Of a stretch of 64,000 bases of DNA, positions 28,701 to 40,372 are shown piece by piece. The DNA is taken from contig NZ_LOWB01000132.1 of assembly GCF_001522865.1 (NCBI RefSeq), positions 1-64,000 on the forward strand, written 5' to 3'. Position 1 is the stretch's first letter. The number at the start of each line of letters is the position of its first letter. This DNA comes from Burkholderia sp. TSV86. GTDB lineage: Bacteria; Pseudomonadota; Gammaproteobacteria; Burkholderiales; Burkholderiaceae. The notes beneath the pieces are model-generated. The model had not been told where the DNA came from and searched no databases. It worked only from the letters and a program-made list of their open reading frames with translations. The translations under genes were made by a program, and so were the position numbers.

Positions 28701-29840
28701 TTGCGCGAGCGGCCGCGCGGCGTCGCGCGCGTTTTCCCATTTCTCGCGCGCCGCCGGCAAATCGAGGTTCGACACCGTGAAGCCCGTCAGGCCCGCCTTC
28801 GGCCGCGCGCCACGGCCCGTCGCCCCCTCGTCGCGAATCTCGCCGCCCGCGCCCGTCGCCGCGCCCGCGAACGGCGAGATCGCGGTCGGGTGATTGTGCG
28901 TCTCGACCTTCATCAGCGTATGCGTGAGTTCGGTGTGGCGGCCGTAGCGCTCGGCCGCGCCCGCCGCATCCGCGCCGCGCGGGAACCAGCGCTCGGCCGG
29001 CGCGCCCTGCATGATCGCCGAGTTGTCCGAATACGCGACGATCGTGCGCTGCCCATTGAGCTTCTCGGTATTGCGGATCATCTGGAACAGCGACAGATCC
29101 TGCGGCTCGCCGTCGATCGTCCATTGCGCGTTGAAGATCTTGTGCCGGCAGTGCTCGCTGTTCGCCTGCGCGAACATCATTAGCTCCACGTCGGTCGGGT
29201 TGCGCTCCAGCTTGACGAACGCATCGACCAGGTAGTCGATCTCGTCGGCGGCGAGCGCGAGACCCAGCTCGGCGTTCGCCGTCACGAGCGCGGCGCGGCC
29301 GTGCGCGAGCACGTCGACGGTCTCGAGCGGCTTGGCCGGCAGTTCGTCGAACAGGTGCCGTGCATCGTCACGCGACGCGACGACGCTCTCGGTCATCCGG
29401 TCATGCAGCGCGGCCGCGACCGCGGCGCGCGCGTCGGCCGACAGCGCCTTCTTGCCACCGACGCCGAGCAGCCCGCTTTTCAGCGTGAGCGTGAACTCGA
29501 CGCCGCGCTCGATGCGCCGCACGCGGGCCAGCCCGCAGTGCTGCGCGATGTCGGTCGCCTTGCTTGCCCACGGCGACACCGTGCCCAGACGCGGCAGCAC
29601 CACGAAGGTTTCGGTCGCGCCCTTGTCGGACGAGGGCTCGAACGGCTCGCCGTAGTGCATCAGCGCGTCGATGCGCGCGCTGTCGTCCGCGGTGAGCGGC
29701 TCATGCGCGTTGACGAAGTGCAGATACTGGCCGCGCAGCGCGACGATGTCGCCGTCGATTTGCTTGAGCGCGTCGAGCAGGCGGGTTTGACGAAAATCGG
29801 AAAGCGCCGAAGCACCGGGAAAACACGAGAAGTGAGCCAT
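25773..29840 (-). CDS. purL: Phosphoribosylformylglycinamidine synthase (large, single-chain PurL)
   Basis: A 1355-aa enzyme for step four of de novo purine synthesis: FGAR + ATP + glutamine gives FGAM. The N-terminal PurS-like and linker parts come first. The FGAM synthetase core follows with [19 protein letters not shown] (about 220), [31 protein letters not shown] (about 315) and a second ATP-grasp-like half. The C-terminal class I glutaminase has [13 protein letters not shown] with the nucleophilic Cys (about 1195) and a His/Glu pair further on (AHGEGY, then the C-terminal PHMERV). Full length for the gammaproteobacterial/betaproteobacterial form. It is monocistronic, with a candidate -10 box 66 bases upstream. 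Confidence 0.97.
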   Translation of the reverse strand: MAHFSCFPGASALSDFRQTRLLDALKQIDGDIVALRGQYLHFVNAHEPLTADDSARIDALMHYGEPFEPSSDKGATETFVVLPRLGTVSPWASKATDIAQHCGLARVRRIERGVEFTLTLKSGLLGVGGKKALSADARAAVAAALHDRMTESVVASRDDARHLFDELPAKPLETVDVLAHGRAALVTANAELGLALAADEIDYLVDAFVKLERNPTDVELMMFAQANSEHCRHKIFNAQWTIDGEPQDLSLFQMIRNTEKLNGQRTIVAYSDNSAIMQGAPAERWFPRGADAAGAAERYGRHTELTHTLMKVETHNHPTAISPFAGAATGAGGEIRDEGATGRGARPKAGLTGFTVSNLDLPAAREKWENARDAARPLAQRDAGASAEPYGRPDRIASPLSIMIDGPLGGAAFNNEFGRPNLGGYFRVYEQNVGGRVRGYHKPIMIAGGIGNISDAHTHKHDLPAGSLLIQIGGPGMRIGMGGGAASSMATGANTAELDFDSVQRGNPEIERRAQEVINGCWQLGDANPILSIHDVGAGGLSNAFPELVDGAHKGARFELRRVPLEESGLSPREIWSNEAQERYVLAIAPADLPRFEAICARERCPFAVVGVATDARQLQLVDVQAAGEQAYPVDMPMDVLLGKPPRMHRDVTRIDDAHAPVDVTGLALADVGVDVLRHPTVASKSFLITIGDRTVGGTSVRDQMVGPWQVPVADCAITALDYAGFAGEAMTMAERTPLAVIDAPASGRMAIGEAITNIAAAPIASLDTLKLSANWMASCGTEGEDAKLFDTVKAIGMELCPALGIGIPVGKDSLSMKTKWDDNGVAKEVVAPVSLIISAFAPVDDVRRHLTPQLRRVADAGASVLIAIDLGRGKNRLGGSILAQVTQQVGDETPDVDDPQDLKRFFAAIQALNAQGLLLAYHDRSDGGLWATVCEMAFAGHAGVSLNVDMLTLDAQHESDYGDAKDWAKQTSGRRDDRTIRALFCEELGAVVQARAAERDTVLGVLREHGLAACSHVIGTVNEHDAIEVYRDAKKIYEAPRVELQRAWNEVSWRIARLRDNPACADAEYDAILDAQDPGLSPVLTFDPADDIAAPFIAKGARPRVAILREQGVNSHLETAYAFDRAGFDAYDVHMSDLLAGRATLADFAGAVACGGFSYGDVLGAGEGWAKTIRFNEQLAEMFSAFFARPDTFALGICNGCQMLSSLASMIPGADAWPKFTRNKSEQFESRFSLVEVQRSPSIFFAGMEGSRIPVAVAHGEGYADFSQQGDASRVAVAMRYVDHRGEATERYPFNPNGSPAGITSVTTADGRFTVLMPHMERVQRTVQMSWHPDGWGEASPWLRVFRNARRWLG

Positions 29841-30152
29841 GGGCTGGACTGGACGTCGTCGATGAGTCGCGCAAGCTGGCGACGGGGGGCGTAAGGAAGG
29901 CCGTTATTATATACCCGCCGGCCGCTCGCCGAACGGCCTGCGCGACGGCAATTCGGCGCGGCGCGGGCGGGCGGCCGGCCGTCGGCCGCCCGCGCCAGGC
30001 GCCATCCGCCGCCGCCCGGCCACCCGTGCAACGCGCAAGCCGCGCCGGCCGATCCGCGGCATTTGGCGCTATCATGCGCGCTTCGCCGGGCCGACGCGGC
30101 CCGCAACGTCATCGCAACCGGGCCGCATCGGCCACCCGTCATCGAATCGAGC
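29841..30152. other. Divergent intergenic region purL / FAD oxidase
   Basis: 312 bases between purL and the DadA-like gene. It contains the purL -10 candidate; the rest is GC-rich with no supported gene. Confidence 0.5.
29906..29911 (-). promoter_or_regulatory. Candidate -10 box of purL
   Basis: On the - strand the sequence reads TATAAT within GGTATATAATAACGG, 65 bases before the purL ATG and the only AT-rich patch in a GC-rich region. No convincing -35 element was seen. Confidence 0.5.
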
Positions 30153-31457
30153 ATGGATGTCATTGTCATCGGCGGCGGCCTCGCCGGCATCGCCACCGCC
30201 TACCAGTTGCGCGCGGCCGGCCATCGCGTGTGCGTCGTCGAGCGTCACGCGACAGTCGCGCAAGGCGCGACCTACGGCCAGGGCGGCGCCCTGCTGCCTA
30301 CGCCCCTGGACGTCTGGTTCGGCCCGACCTTCATGCGCGAGCGGCGCGCGTCAAAGAGCGGCGTCGTCTACAAGCCCGGCCTCAACGGCGCGCTGCGGCG
30401 CTTCGTCGGCCGCCTCGACGCGCTGCGCGAGCCCGACGCGTTTCGCGCGCAGTATGGGGCGCTGCGCCCGCTCGTCGAGCTTTCGCGTGAAACGATCGCC
30501 GATATCGAAACGCGCTTTGCGCTCGAATTCGAGCAGAAAAGCGGCGTGCTGCACCTGGTACGCGAGCGCGCCGAATGGGACGACGTGCGCCCCGCGCTCG
30601 AGCTGATGCGCGATCTGGGCATGCCGTTCGAGACGCTCACGCCCGACGCGTGCGCGGCGCTCGAGCCGTCGGTGCGCGCCGAATCCGCATTCGCGGGCGG
30701 CGTGCTGTTCGCACACGAGCGCACCGCGAACTGCCCGCTATTCGTGAAACTCGTCAAGCAGGTGCTCGACACCCACGACGTCCAGTTCCGGCTGGGCCGC
30801 GCGGCGGCGGCGATCCGCGTGGACACGCAGCGCGCGGCAGTCGAACTCGCGCCGGACCCCACCGATCCGCGCGCGGCGAAATCGAAGCAGGTCGACGTGA
30901 TCTCGGCCGATGCGCTCGTCATCGCTGCCGGCGTCGACAGCCTGGCGCTTGCGCAGCCGTTCGGCGTGCGCGCGCCACTGCATCCGGTGCGCGTTCATAC
31001 GCTGACCGCGCCGCTCGCCTACGACGAGCACGCGCCGCATCTCGCGATCGTCGACACGGTCAGGCGGATCACGCTCACGCGGCTCGGTCAGCGGCTCAAG
31101 ATCGGCGGCGGCGCGGTGCTGCAAAGCGCGAGGGACACGGCGCGGCCGCTGCCCGAGCCGCTTGCCGAGGCGGCGCTCGCGCTGCTCGGCCAGGCCGCGC
31201 ACGACTGGCTGCCCGGCACCGCGAAAATTTCCGCCGCGCGCGCCTGGCAAGGCGCGAAGCTGCTGTCGCCGGACGGCCTGCCGGTGGTCGGGCCGACCGG
31301 CCATCCGCGCGTGTTCGTCAATTTCGGCCATGGCCCGGCCGGCTGGGGGCTCGCGCTCGGGTCTGCTAAAGTGGTGGCCGATGCCGTCGGCGGTGCCACG
31401 TGCAGCCTGCCCGCCGATACGCTCGCCGCGCTGCGCGCGCAGCGCTTTGCCACCTGA
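30153..31457 (+). CDS. FAD-dependent D-amino-acid dehydrogenase-like oxidoreductase (DadA family)
   Basis: A 434-aa DAO-family flavoprotein. The ATG at 30153 places the FAD-binding Rossmann motif MDVIVIGGGLAGIATAYQLRAAGHRVCVVER at the very N-terminus; the open frame upstream has no homology. ATYGQGGALLPTPLDVW and the C-terminal NFGHGPAGWGLALGSAKVVADAVGG match the DadA signature (GHGxxGWTxAxGSG). It likely oxidises a D-amino acid or related imino/amino acid and passes electrons to the respiratory chain. No racemase is nearby, so the substrate is uncertain. nnr starts 35 bases downstream. Confidence 0.85.
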   Translation: MDVIVIGGGLAGIATAYQLRAAGHRVCVVERHATVAQGATYGQGGALLPTPLDVWFGPTFMRERRASKSGVVYKPGLNGALRRFVGRLDALREPDAFRAQYGALRPLVELSRETIADIETRFALEFEQKSGVLHLVRERAEWDDVRPALELMRDLGMPFETLTPDACAALEPSVRAESAFAGGVLFAHERTANCPLFVKLVKQVLDTHDVQFRLGRAAAAIRVDTQRAAVELAPDPTDPRAAKSKQVDVISADALVIAAGVDSLALAQPFGVRAPLHPVRVHTLTAPLAYDEHAPHLAIVDTVRRITLTRLGQRLKIGGGAVLQSARDTARPLPEPLAEAALALLGQAAHDWLPGTAKISAARAWQGAKLLSPDGLPVVGPTGHPRVFVNFGHGPAGWGLALGSAKVVADAVGGATCSLPADTLAALRAQRFAT

Positions 31458-31492
31458 GGCCGCCGCCGGCGGCGCTTGACCGCGAGCCGTCC

Positions 31493-33118
31493 ATGCCCTT
31501 GCCCGCCGATTCCGCCGCGCTTCATCCGCGTTCCGCTCAGCCTCATGCGCCGGCGCCGTCCGATCCGTTCGCCGAATGGCCCGCGCATACGGGCGAGCCG
31601 CTCCTTACCGTCGCCGAGCTGCGCGACATCGAGCACAACGCCGCCGCCGCGCTGCCACCGCATACGCTGATGGGCCGCGCGGGCGCCGCCGCCGCGCAAT
31701 GGCTCGCCGCGCGGCTCGTCAGCGATCCGCGTCCGGTCTGGTTCGCGGCCGGCCCCGGCAACAACGGCGGCGACGCGCTCGTCGCGGCGACCGAACTGCA
31801 TCGGCTCGGCTTCGCGGCCGACGTGTGGATGCCCGTCGGCGTGAAGCCCGACGACGCCCGCTGGGCGCTCGATCGCGCCCGCGCGGCGGGCGTACCGATC
31901 GACGCCGAGCCGCCCGCGTCGTTCGACGGCTACGGCTGGCTCGTCGACGGCCTGTTCGGCATTGGCCTCGCGCGGCCGCTCGACGGCGCGTTCGCGGTGC
32001 TCGCGGCCCGGCTGTCGGCGCGCGCGCGGCACACCGGCCGCGTGCTCGCGCTCGACGTGCCGAGCGGGCTCGACAGCGACACCGGCCTGCGCGTCGGCGC
32101 GGGCCCGGCGGTCGCGGCCACTCACACGCTGTCGTTCATCGCGGCCAAGCCCGGCCTCTACACCGGCGAAGGGCGCGATCTCGCGGGCGAGATTCACGTC
32201 GCCGCGCTCGGCCTCGACGAATGCGCGACGCCCGAGATCCGGCTCAACGCGCCCGATCTGTTCGGCGCGCACCTGCCCGAGCGCGCGTTCGCGTCGCACA
32301 AGGGCACCTACGGCAGCGTCGCGATCGTCGGCGGCGACACCGGCATGTGCGGCGCGCCGATTCTCGCCGCGCGCGCGGCGCTCTTCGCGGGCGCGGGCAA
32401 GGTGCATGTCGGCTTCGTCGGCACGGGCGCGCCGCCTTACGATGCGCCGCACCCAGAGCTGATGCTGCACCCGGCCGGCACGCTGCCCACGGCCGGCCTC
32501 ACCGCGCTCGTGATCGGCTGTGGGCTCGGCGCGAGCGAGGCCGCCGCGCACGCGCTCACGGCCGCGCTGCCGCTCGATGCGCCGAAACTGATCGACGCCG
32601 ACGCGCTGAACCTGATCGCCGCGACCCCCGCGCTCGCCGAGGCGCTCACCGCACGCGGCCGCGCCGGCGACGCCGCGATCCTCACGCCGCATCCGCTGGA
32701 GGCCGCGCGCCTGCTCGGCACCGACGCGGCCGGCATCCAGCGCGGGCGCGTCGCGGCCGCGCGCGCCCTGAGCGCGCGCTTTTGCGCCGTCGTCGCGTTG
32801 AAAGGCTCGGGCACCGTGATTGCGTCGCCCGACGGCCGCGTCGCGATCAACCCGACCGGCAACGCCGCGCTCGCCACGGGCGGCACCGGCGATGTGCTGG
32901 GCGGCTTGATCGGCGCGCTGCTCGCGCAACGCATGCCGCGCTTCGAGGCCGCGCTCGCGGGCGTCTACCTGCACGGGCTCGCCGCCGAGCGCCTGTGCGC
33001 GGCGGGCGCGGGGCCGGCCGGCCTCACCGCGGGCGAACTCGCGCCGGCCGTGCGCATGCTGCTCAACCGGCTCTTTTACGCGCGCGCCGGCACGCCGGGC
33101 CAAGCGCCGCTATACTGA
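31493..33118 (+). CDS. nnr: Bifunctional NAD(P)H-hydrate repair enzyme Nnr
   Basis: A 541-aa fusion of an N-terminal NAD(P)HX epimerase (YjeF_N, about 40-250; [20 protein letters not shown] and [13 protein letters not shown]) and a C-terminal ADP-dependent NAD(P)HX dehydratase (about 265-530; [27 protein letters not shown] and [19 protein letters not shown]). It repairs damaged hydrated nicotinamide cofactors. The ATG at 31493 is preferred because earlier in-frame Met codons overlap the upstream oxidase. An Ala/Pro-rich leader of about 35 residues precedes the first domain. Confidence 0.93.
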   Translation: MPLPADSAALHPRSAQPHAPAPSDPFAEWPAHTGEPLLTVAELRDIEHNAAAALPPHTLMGRAGAAAAQWLAARLVSDPRPVWFAAGPGNNGGDALVAATELHRLGFAADVWMPVGVKPDDARWALDRARAAGVPIDAEPPASFDGYGWLVDGLFGIGLARPLDGAFAVLAARLSARARHTGRVLALDVPSGLDSDTGLRVGAGPAVAATHTLSFIAAKPGLYTGEGRDLAGEIHVAALGLDECATPEIRLNAPDLFGAHLPERAFASHKGTYGSVAIVGGDTGMCGAPILAARAALFAGAGKVHVGFVGTGAPPYDAPHPELMLHPAGTLPTAGLTALVIGCGLGASEAAAHALTAALPLDAPKLIDADALNLIAATPALAEALTARGRAGDAAILTPHPLEAARLLGTDAAGIQRGRVAAARALSARFCAVVALKGSGTVIASPDGRVAINPTGNAALATGGTGDVLGGLIGALLAQRMPRFEAALAGVYLHGLAAERLCAAGAGPAGLTAGELAPAVRMLLNRLFYARAGTPGQAPLY

Positions 33119-33251
33119 GCGTCCCGCCGCGCGGCGCGCCCGCTTCGAGCCGTCATGCCACGCGCCGCCGGCGGGCTCCTCGTCCGCCCGCGTGCCTTGT
33201 GCCGGCAGCGGGCGCGGCCTTCCCGAATCACGCTGCCTCGCCTTAATCGCC

Positions 33252-34874
<1,623 letters not shown>

Positions 34875-35062
34875 GTTGAGTCGATCGGCGGCGCGCAGGA
34901 TCGCCGGGCACGCCTCGGGCGTGCGCGGGCAACAGGCAGCGGCCCGGCGCGCCGCCACGAAAAGCGCTGGCCGGACGCCCGCGCACCGAATGCACGGCCG
35001 CTGCCCGCACGGCCAGCCCCGCACACCGCGAGCGCCGCCCGATCGACGCAGCCGCGCCCGAA

Positions 35063-35782
35063 TCAGCCCGCCATGTGCCGCTCGCGGCCCGCATCGCCCT
35101 GCAAGCGGCCCGCTTCGAGCACGACCGTCGTTTTGCAACGGCGCGCGAGTTCGGGATCGTGCGTGACGAGCACGAGCGTCGCGCCGTGCGCGCGGTTCAG
35201 CTCGAACATCAGATCGATCACCGCATGCCCCGTCGCCGCATCGAGACTGCCCGTGGGCTCGTCGGCAAAAAGCAGCGCCGGACGCGTGACGAACGCGCGG
35301 GCGAGCGCGACGCGCTGCTGCTCGCCGCCCGACAATAGTTTCGGATAGTGCCCAGTGCGCGCGCCGAGCCCCACTTGTTCGAGCAGCGCGCGCGAACGCT
35401 GCACCGCGTCGCGCGTGCCGACGCCGCCTTGCAGTTCAAGCGGCAGCATCACGTTTTCGAGCGCGGTCAGATGCGGCATCAACTGGAACGATTGAAAAAC
35501 GAAGCCGACCGCACCGTTTCGGAGTGCCGCACGCGCATCCTCGTCCAGCTGACCGAGGTCTTTGCCGAACAGGCGAACCGTGCCGCTCGTCGCGCTGTCC
35601 AATCCGGCGAGCAAGCCGAGCAGCGTCGATTTTCCCGACCCGGACGCGCCGACGATCGCGACGCTCTCGCCCGCGCGCACCACCAGGTCGATACGCTCGA
35701 GAATCGTCAGCTCGCCCGTGGCATCCGCGACACGCTTGCATACATCCCGTACTTCGATAATCGGATCGGTAATCTTGAGCAT
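35063..35782 (-). CDS. ABC transporter ATP-binding protein (LolD/YbbA-like)
   Basis: A 239-aa ATPase with Walker A GASGSGKST (about residue 42), Q-loop FVFQSFQLMPHL, signature LSGGEQQRVALARAF, Walker B LLFADEPTGSLD and switch His in LVTHDPELA. It belongs to the MacB/LolD/YbbA class and is divergent from tesA, as ybbA is in E. coli, so it is probably the YbbA equivalent. No FtsX-like permease (ybbP) is adjacent in this window, so its membrane partner must be encoded elsewhere. Its ATG (complement of 35780-35782) shares two bases with the tesA ATG. Confidence 0.9.
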   Translation of the reverse strand: MLKITDPIIEVRDVCKRVADATGELTILERIDLVVRAGESVAIVGASGSGKSTLLGLLAGLDSATSGTVRLFGKDLGQLDEDARAALRNGAVGFVFQSFQLMPHLTALENVMLPLELQGGVGTRDAVQRSRALLEQVGLGARTGHYPKLLSGGEQQRVALARAFVTRPALLFADEPTGSLDAATGHAVIDLMFELNRAHGATLVLVTHDPELARRCKTTVVLEAGRLQGDAGRERHMAG

Positions 35783-36455
35783 GAAACGCACTTTCCCCTG
35801 GAGAACCGGCGCCGCGCTCGTGGCCGCCGCCACGCTCGCCGGCGCCGCCGATGCGGCCACGCCGGCCGCGGCGCCCGCCGGCATACAGCCCGACAAGCCG
35901 ACGATCGTCGTGCTCGGCGACAGTCTGTCGGCCGAATACGGTCTGCCGCGCGACACTGGCTGGGTGGCGCTGATGCGCGCGCGTCTTGCGGCGGAGCGCA
36001 TCGATTATAGCGTCGCGAATGCCAGCATCAGCGGCGACACGACGAGCGGCGGCCGCGCGCGGCTGCCGGCGCTGCTTGCGCGGCTCAAGCCGTCGGTCGT
36101 GGTCGTCGAGCTGGGCGCGAACGACGCGCTGCGCGGCGTGCCGCTCGACGCGACCGAGCGCAATCTACGCGAGATCGTCGCGCAGGCCAAACAGGCGCGC
36201 GCGCGGGTGCTGCTCGTCGGAATGTACGTGCCGGCCAATTACGGCCCCGACTATACGCAGCGGTTCCACGGCGTCTATACGGCGCTCGCGAAAGAACTGC
36301 GCGTGCCGCTCGTGCCGTTCCTGCTCGCGGGCCTGGAAAACAAGCCCGAAATGTTCCAGTCCGACCAGATCCATCCGGCCCAGGCCGCGCAGCGTCAGTT
36401 GCTCGACAACGTGTGGCCGACGCTCAAGCCGCTGCTGCGCACGGCATCGCACTGA
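35781..36455 (+). CDS. tesA: Arylesterase / lysophospholipase / thioesterase TesA
   Basis: A 224-aa periplasmic GDSL hydrolase. A signal peptide (MKRTFPWRTGAALVAAATLAG) precedes the catalytic domain. SGNH blocks: VVLGDSLSAEYGL with the nucleophilic Ser, a Gly in block II, VVVELGANDALRG with Asn, and SDQIHPAQAAQ with the Asp-x-x-His pair. It cleaves acyl thioesters and esters of lysophospholipids. The divergent ABC ATPase gene starts on the opposite strand at overlapping bases, so both promoters must lie in coding sequence. Confidence 0.92.
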   Translation: MKRTFPWRTGAALVAAATLAGAADAATPAAAPAGIQPDKPTIVVLGDSLSAEYGLPRDTGWVALMRARLAAERIDYSVANASISGDTTSGGRARLPALLARLKPSVVVVELGANDALRGVPLDATERNLREIVAQAKQARARVLLVGMYVPANYGPDYTQRFHGVYTALAKELRVPLVPFLLAGLENKPEMFQSDQIHPAQAAQRQLLDNVWPTLKPLLRTASH

Positions 36456-36479
36456 CGCGCGGCCGGAACCGCGCAACCC

Positions 36480-36511
36480 GAAAAGAAACAGCCCCGCGCA
36501 ATGGCGGGGCT
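36480..36511 (-). terminator. Probable terminator of ppiD
   Basis: AGCCCCGC / GCGGGGCT inverted repeat (36490-36497 and 36504-36511) followed on the - strand by GTTTCTTTTC, about 63 bases after the ppiD stop. The T run is interrupted, so strength is uncertain. Confidence 0.6.
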
Positions 36512-36573
36512 GCTGCCGGGTGCCGATGTTGCCGCTGCCGCGTATCAGCCAATCAAAAGCGCGGCCGCTTCGA

Positions 36574-38511
36574 TCATTCGGACTTATCCTGCGAAGCCGT
36601 ATCCGCGCTCGAGCCGTAAAGTTTCACGCTCGAACGCGCGCGCAGCGCGGCGAGGTACGCCTGCGTCTCGCCCTGCGCATAAACTTGCGCAAGCTGCTGC
36701 TGTGCAGCCGCAAGACGCTGATCGTCGGCCGGCGGCGCGTCGACGACCGCATTCACGCGGAAAATGGCATAGCCGTCGTTGCCGAGATCGACGCCGACAT
36801 ACGCGGGCAGCGCTTTCGGATCGGCCTTGTAGATCGCGCTCACCGCCGCGGGCGGCAATCCGTTCGATTGGGTGCGCGAGATCTTGGCCGCGGCCACGAA
36901 ACCCGCCGTCGATTTCGATTTGCGCAACTCGGCAAGCTTGGCCTCGCCATCCTGCTTCGCGAGCTTCGCGGCCTCCTCGGCCACCACCTTCGCTCGCACC
37001 TGATCCTTGATCGCGGCGAGCGCCGGCACGGTCGATGGCTGATGGCTCGTCACGCGCGCGGCGATCAGCGTGTTGCCGCCGACGTCGATCGCTTGCGTGT
37101 TATTGCCGTTTTTCACCGAATCGGCCGCGAACACGGCTGCGAGGAACTTCGGATTGTTCAGCGGGCTATCGGGCGGCAGCGCCGGATTCGGCTGCGGCGA
37201 CACCGTCGCGGTCTGAAGCGACAGCTTGTACTTGTCGGCGGCCGGCTGCAGGCTCTTCGCCTTTTCATAGACCGTCGACGAGAAGCCTTCCGCATTGTCG
37301 GCGAACGCCTTGGCCGCGAACTGCTGCTTCAGATCCGCGACGATCGAATCCTTCACGTCCGCGAGCGGCTTCACGACAGCCGGCTTCACGTCCGTCGCCT
37401 TCAGGATGTGAAAGCCGTAATCGCCTTGCACGACACCGCTGATTCCGTCCTTCTTCAGCGCGAACGCGGCGTCGTCGAACGCGGCGCCACCCGCGGTCGA
37501 GCCGCGCGTGATGAAGCCGAGGTCGCCGCCCTTCGCCGCCGACGGCGCGTCCTGCGAGTTCTTCTCGGCAATCTGCGCGAACTGTTCCGGATGCGCGTTC
37601 ACTTCGGCAAGCAACTGCTCCGCCTTCGCTTTCGCCGCGGCCTTGTCGGCCGCGCTCGCATCCTTCGCCGCGGCGACGAAGATGTGGCTCACGCGCACCT
37701 GCGCATCGGTGCGATAGCGCGCGATGTTGTCGTCGTAATACTTCTTGATGTCGGCGTCGCTCGGCTGCGCCGCCGCAGCAGCGGCCGACGGTGAATAGAC
37801 GAGATATTGGATCGCCGCCGCCTCTCGCGTCGCGAAAGCTTGCTTATGCGCGTCGTAATAGGCGGTAATCTGCGCATCGGTCGGTTGAACCTTCGATGCG
37901 AAGTCCGCCACCTTCAGCATCAGCGGCTGCACTTCCCGCTGCTGTTCGGCAAGGCTGGTCAGGCGCTGCGCAACGCTCTTCGGCGTAAACGCGCTCGAAA
38001 TCAGGCTTTGCGGAATTTGCTGCATCGCGAGGTTGTACCGCACGCGCTCCTGGTATTGATCGGGCGTCATGCCCTGCATCGCCAGCAATTGCGTGTAGCG
38101 CTCGGCGTCGATCGAGCCGTCCGGCTTCTTCAGCGAGCCGATCACCGGGTCGCTCAACAGCGCGTTGCGCACCGCGCCATCCGACGCCGTCAGATGCAGG
38201 CGCTGCGTCTCGTCGGCCAGCACGCGCTGCTGGATCAGCCCGTCGAGCAATTGCTGGCGGCGCTCGGGCGTATCGAACATCTTCGCATCGAACTTCGCGC
38301 CAAGCACCTGGCGCGCCTGATCGATCTGCTGGCGCAGCATGCCGTCGAACTCGGCGCGCGCGATCTTGTGCCCGTTGACGGACGCGACGTTCGCGCTATC
38401 GTCGAAGAACCCACGGAAACCCTGAATGCCAACGATTCCCAGCCCCGGCAATACGATCAGGAGCAGCAGGAACATCATCAAGCGCTGGTGATTGCGGAAA
38501 AAATCGAGCAT
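36574..38511 (-). CDS. ppiD: Periplasmic chaperone PpiD (SurA/parvulin-like)
   Basis: A 645-aa inner-membrane-anchored folding factor. It begins MLDFFRNHQRLMMFLLLLIVLPGLGIVGIQGF, the typical PpiD anchor, then SurA_N_3 (about 40-180) and one parvulin domain (about 265-365; VRVSHIFVAA, AQIAEKNSQDAPSAAKGGDLGF, VQGDYGFHILKA), with a helical C-terminal part. It acts at the Sec translocon exit on newly exported proteins. Earlier in-frame Met codons up to 38655 give no homology. Confidence 0.93.
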   Translation of the reverse strand: MLDFFRNHQRLMMFLLLLIVLPGLGIVGIQGFRGFFDDSANVASVNGHKIARAEFDGMLRQQIDQARQVLGAKFDAKMFDTPERRQQLLDGLIQQRVLADETQRLHLTASDGAVRNALLSDPVIGSLKKPDGSIDAERYTQLLAMQGMTPDQYQERVRYNLAMQQIPQSLISSAFTPKSVAQRLTSLAEQQREVQPLMLKVADFASKVQPTDAQITAYYDAHKQAFATREAAAIQYLVYSPSAAAAAAQPSDADIKKYYDDNIARYRTDAQVRVSHIFVAAAKDASAADKAAAKAKAEQLLAEVNAHPEQFAQIAEKNSQDAPSAAKGGDLGFITRGSTAGGAAFDDAAFALKKDGISGVVQGDYGFHILKATDVKPAVVKPLADVKDSIVADLKQQFAAKAFADNAEGFSSTVYEKAKSLQPAADKYKLSLQTATVSPQPNPALPPDSPLNNPKFLAAVFAADSVKNGNNTQAIDVGGNTLIAARVTSHQPSTVPALAAIKDQVRAKVVAEEAAKLAKQDGEAKLAELRKSKSTAGFVAAAKISRTQSNGLPPAAVSAIYKADPKALPAYVGVDLGNDGYAIFRVNAVVDAPPADDQRLAAAQQQLAQVYAQGETQAYLAALRARSSVKLYGSSADTASQDKSE

Positions 38512-39089
38512 GCGTGACGGCGTGATTTGGACAAAACGCCCGATATTACAACAATGGGCCGGAAAAAAGGCGATCCGGCGCTCGTCCGGCGAAACGCCTG
38601 CGTGCCAATGGCTGACCCAGTGGCGAGGGCGGGCGCGCGGACGCGCGGCCGGCATGCGTCACCGGCGGCACGGCTCGCGTTCCGGCCACGTGCTCGCCGC
38701 CGATCCTTTCGTCGGATGCGCGATAAGCACGCCTATACGTGCGTCCGGTGGCATTGTTTGCATCATCGATAGAGGCGGCATAATTCGCGCCACATCAAAA
38801 TACGGCCTGGGCTTCAATTTCCAATCGGTACGTTCTCTTGCTTGCGCTCGATCGGAGGACATGCGGTTCGGCGTTCGGTTGCACGGGTTGAAGTCGAGAT
38901 CAATCCGACTCAAACCAACCATTCAGAATCGCCGTCGCTGGCGCAAATGCATTTGCCGAACAGCACAATCCGCATGGTCACGGATTGCGCTATCCATTCG
39001 CGCGATGCCGTGCACCGTGCGGGCAGGAGGGTGCGGGCCGATCACCGATGACGAAGCCCGCCGATATCCCGCGCCCCCCTGGCCTCAGA
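38512..39089. other. Intergenic region between ppiD and the SsuA-like genes
   Basis: 578 bases with short frames only. AT-richer patches near 38770-38830 and 38900-38950 may hold regulatory signals. I looked for tRNA T-arms, because ppiD often neighbours lon or tRNA genes, and saw none. Confidence 0.45.
38543..38548 (-). promoter_or_regulatory. Candidate -10 box of ppiD
   Basis: TAATAT within TTGTTGTAATATCGG on the - strand, about 31 bases before the ppiD ATG. It has a partial extended -10 character (TGTTG upstream). The -35 region is not obvious. Confidence 0.4.
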
Positions 39090-40043
39090 TCACAGCACTG
39101 CCTCTTTCGTGGCAATCCTTCGCGGAATCACCTTGAGTTCATAGAACGTATCGGCGATGCGCTGCTGCTCGTCGAGCACGGCGACGTCGATCGGCCGGTA
39201 TCTATGCGCGTAATGCGCGAGGCCCGCGCGGATGGTCGCGGCATCGAGCCCCTGCAGCGGCGCCAGCCGTTCGGCGGCAGCGGCGAGATTCTGCGTCACC
39301 CACTGCCCTTCGTTGCCGAGTTCGTCCAGCGTCAGCGCGATGACATCCTTGCGCTTCTGCGCGAATTCGCGTTGGCTGACGAAGAATTGGTGGTGGCTGG
39401 CCACGCCCTGCGCATCGGCAACGAGGCGCGCGCCGCTTTGCGTCTGGACCGCCGACAGAAACGGATCCCAGATCGCCCATGCGTCGATCGCGCCGCGTTC
39501 GAGTGCCGCGCGGGCGTCGGCGGGCGCGAGAAAAACCGGCTGGATATCGCCGTAATCGAGGCCGTTCTTGCGCAGCAGCGCGATGACGAACCAATGCACG
39601 TCCGAGCCGCGATTGAAACCGATCTTCGCTCCTTTGAGTTCGGCGACACGCCGGACCGGCGATTGACGCGCGACGACGACGCCTTCGGCGCGCGGCGTCG
39701 GCACTTCATAAGCCGTATAGACGAAATCCGCCCCCGCGGCCTGCGCGAATACCGGCGGCGCCTCGCCGACATAGCCGAAATCGATCGCCCCGACGTTGAG
39801 TCCCTCGAGCAATTGCGGGCCGGCCGGAAATTCGGCCCATGTCACCTTGACGCCAAGCGGCGCCAGCCGCTTTTCGAGCGTGCCTTTCGCCTTCAACAGC
39901 ACCAGTGTGCTGGCGGCTTTTTGATAACCGATGCGAAATTGGCCGCTGTCGAATTTCGCCCAAGCCGGCGTTGCAATGCCGGCCAGCGCCGCAGTCGCGG
40001 TAACGAGGAAAGCTCTGCGATCTCGCGAGGTCGAGCGATTCAT
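39090..40043 (-). CDS. Aliphatic-sulfonate-type periplasmic binding protein (SsuA family), copy 1
   Basis: A 317-aa solute-binding protein. The N-terminus has a twin-Arg-like basic start and a cleavable signal (RRAFLVTATAALAGIATPAWA). NMT1/SsuA core features: FRIGYQKAASTLVLLKAKGTLEKRL, NVGAIDFGYVGEAPPVFAQAAG, GFNRGSDVHWFVIALLRKNGL and AWAIWDPFLSAVQ. It should capture alkanesulfonates or related sulfur compounds for an ABC importer. No permease, ATPase or monooxygenase (ssuBCD) is adjacent. The next gene upstream is a close paralogue with the same motif order. Confidence 0.88.
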   Translation of the reverse strand: MNRSTSRDRRAFLVTATAALAGIATPAWAKFDSGQFRIGYQKAASTLVLLKAKGTLEKRLAPLGVKVTWAEFPAGPQLLEGLNVGAIDFGYVGEAPPVFAQAAGADFVYTAYEVPTPRAEGVVVARQSPVRRVAELKGAKIGFNRGSDVHWFVIALLRKNGLDYGDIQPVFLAPADARAALERGAIDAWAIWDPFLSAVQTQSGARLVADAQGVASHHQFFVSQREFAQKRKDVIALTLDELGNEGQWVTQNLAAAAERLAPLQGLDAATIRAGLAHYAHRYRPIDVAVLDEQQRIADTFYELKVIPRRIATKEAVL

Positions 40044-40372
40044 GATCGGATGTCCGTGATGAGTGTCAATGATCCGTAGCGGCCGGTCGGGCGAGCGCGG
40101 CGGCCGAACCTGCCATGCCGGTCACGGCGGCCGCGGCCGAACGCACGCGCGCATGCGGCTGGCCTCGATCGGCCAACGCCCGTGCCGGTTCGAAAAAAAG
40201 CGTCGAAAAAAGAGCCTCCGCGCAAGCGGCCGCCCGATCGCAACGCGTGCGCGCACTCCAGCCTCCGCGCAGGCGGCACCCCGCGCCGGCCGTCCGCAAT
40301 GCCGGCACACGCACGGCCGGCAAACCGCGCGAAGCGTGGCCATGGCCTATCGCGCGCAGCGGATGCCAAGCG
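40044..40372. other. Spacer between the two SsuA-like genes
   Basis: 329 bases; GC-rich with two A-rich patches near 40190-40215. Long frames on both strands here have no recognisable content. Two imperfect copies of a CGAAAAAA motif occur (about 40191 and 40203). Confidence 0.4.
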
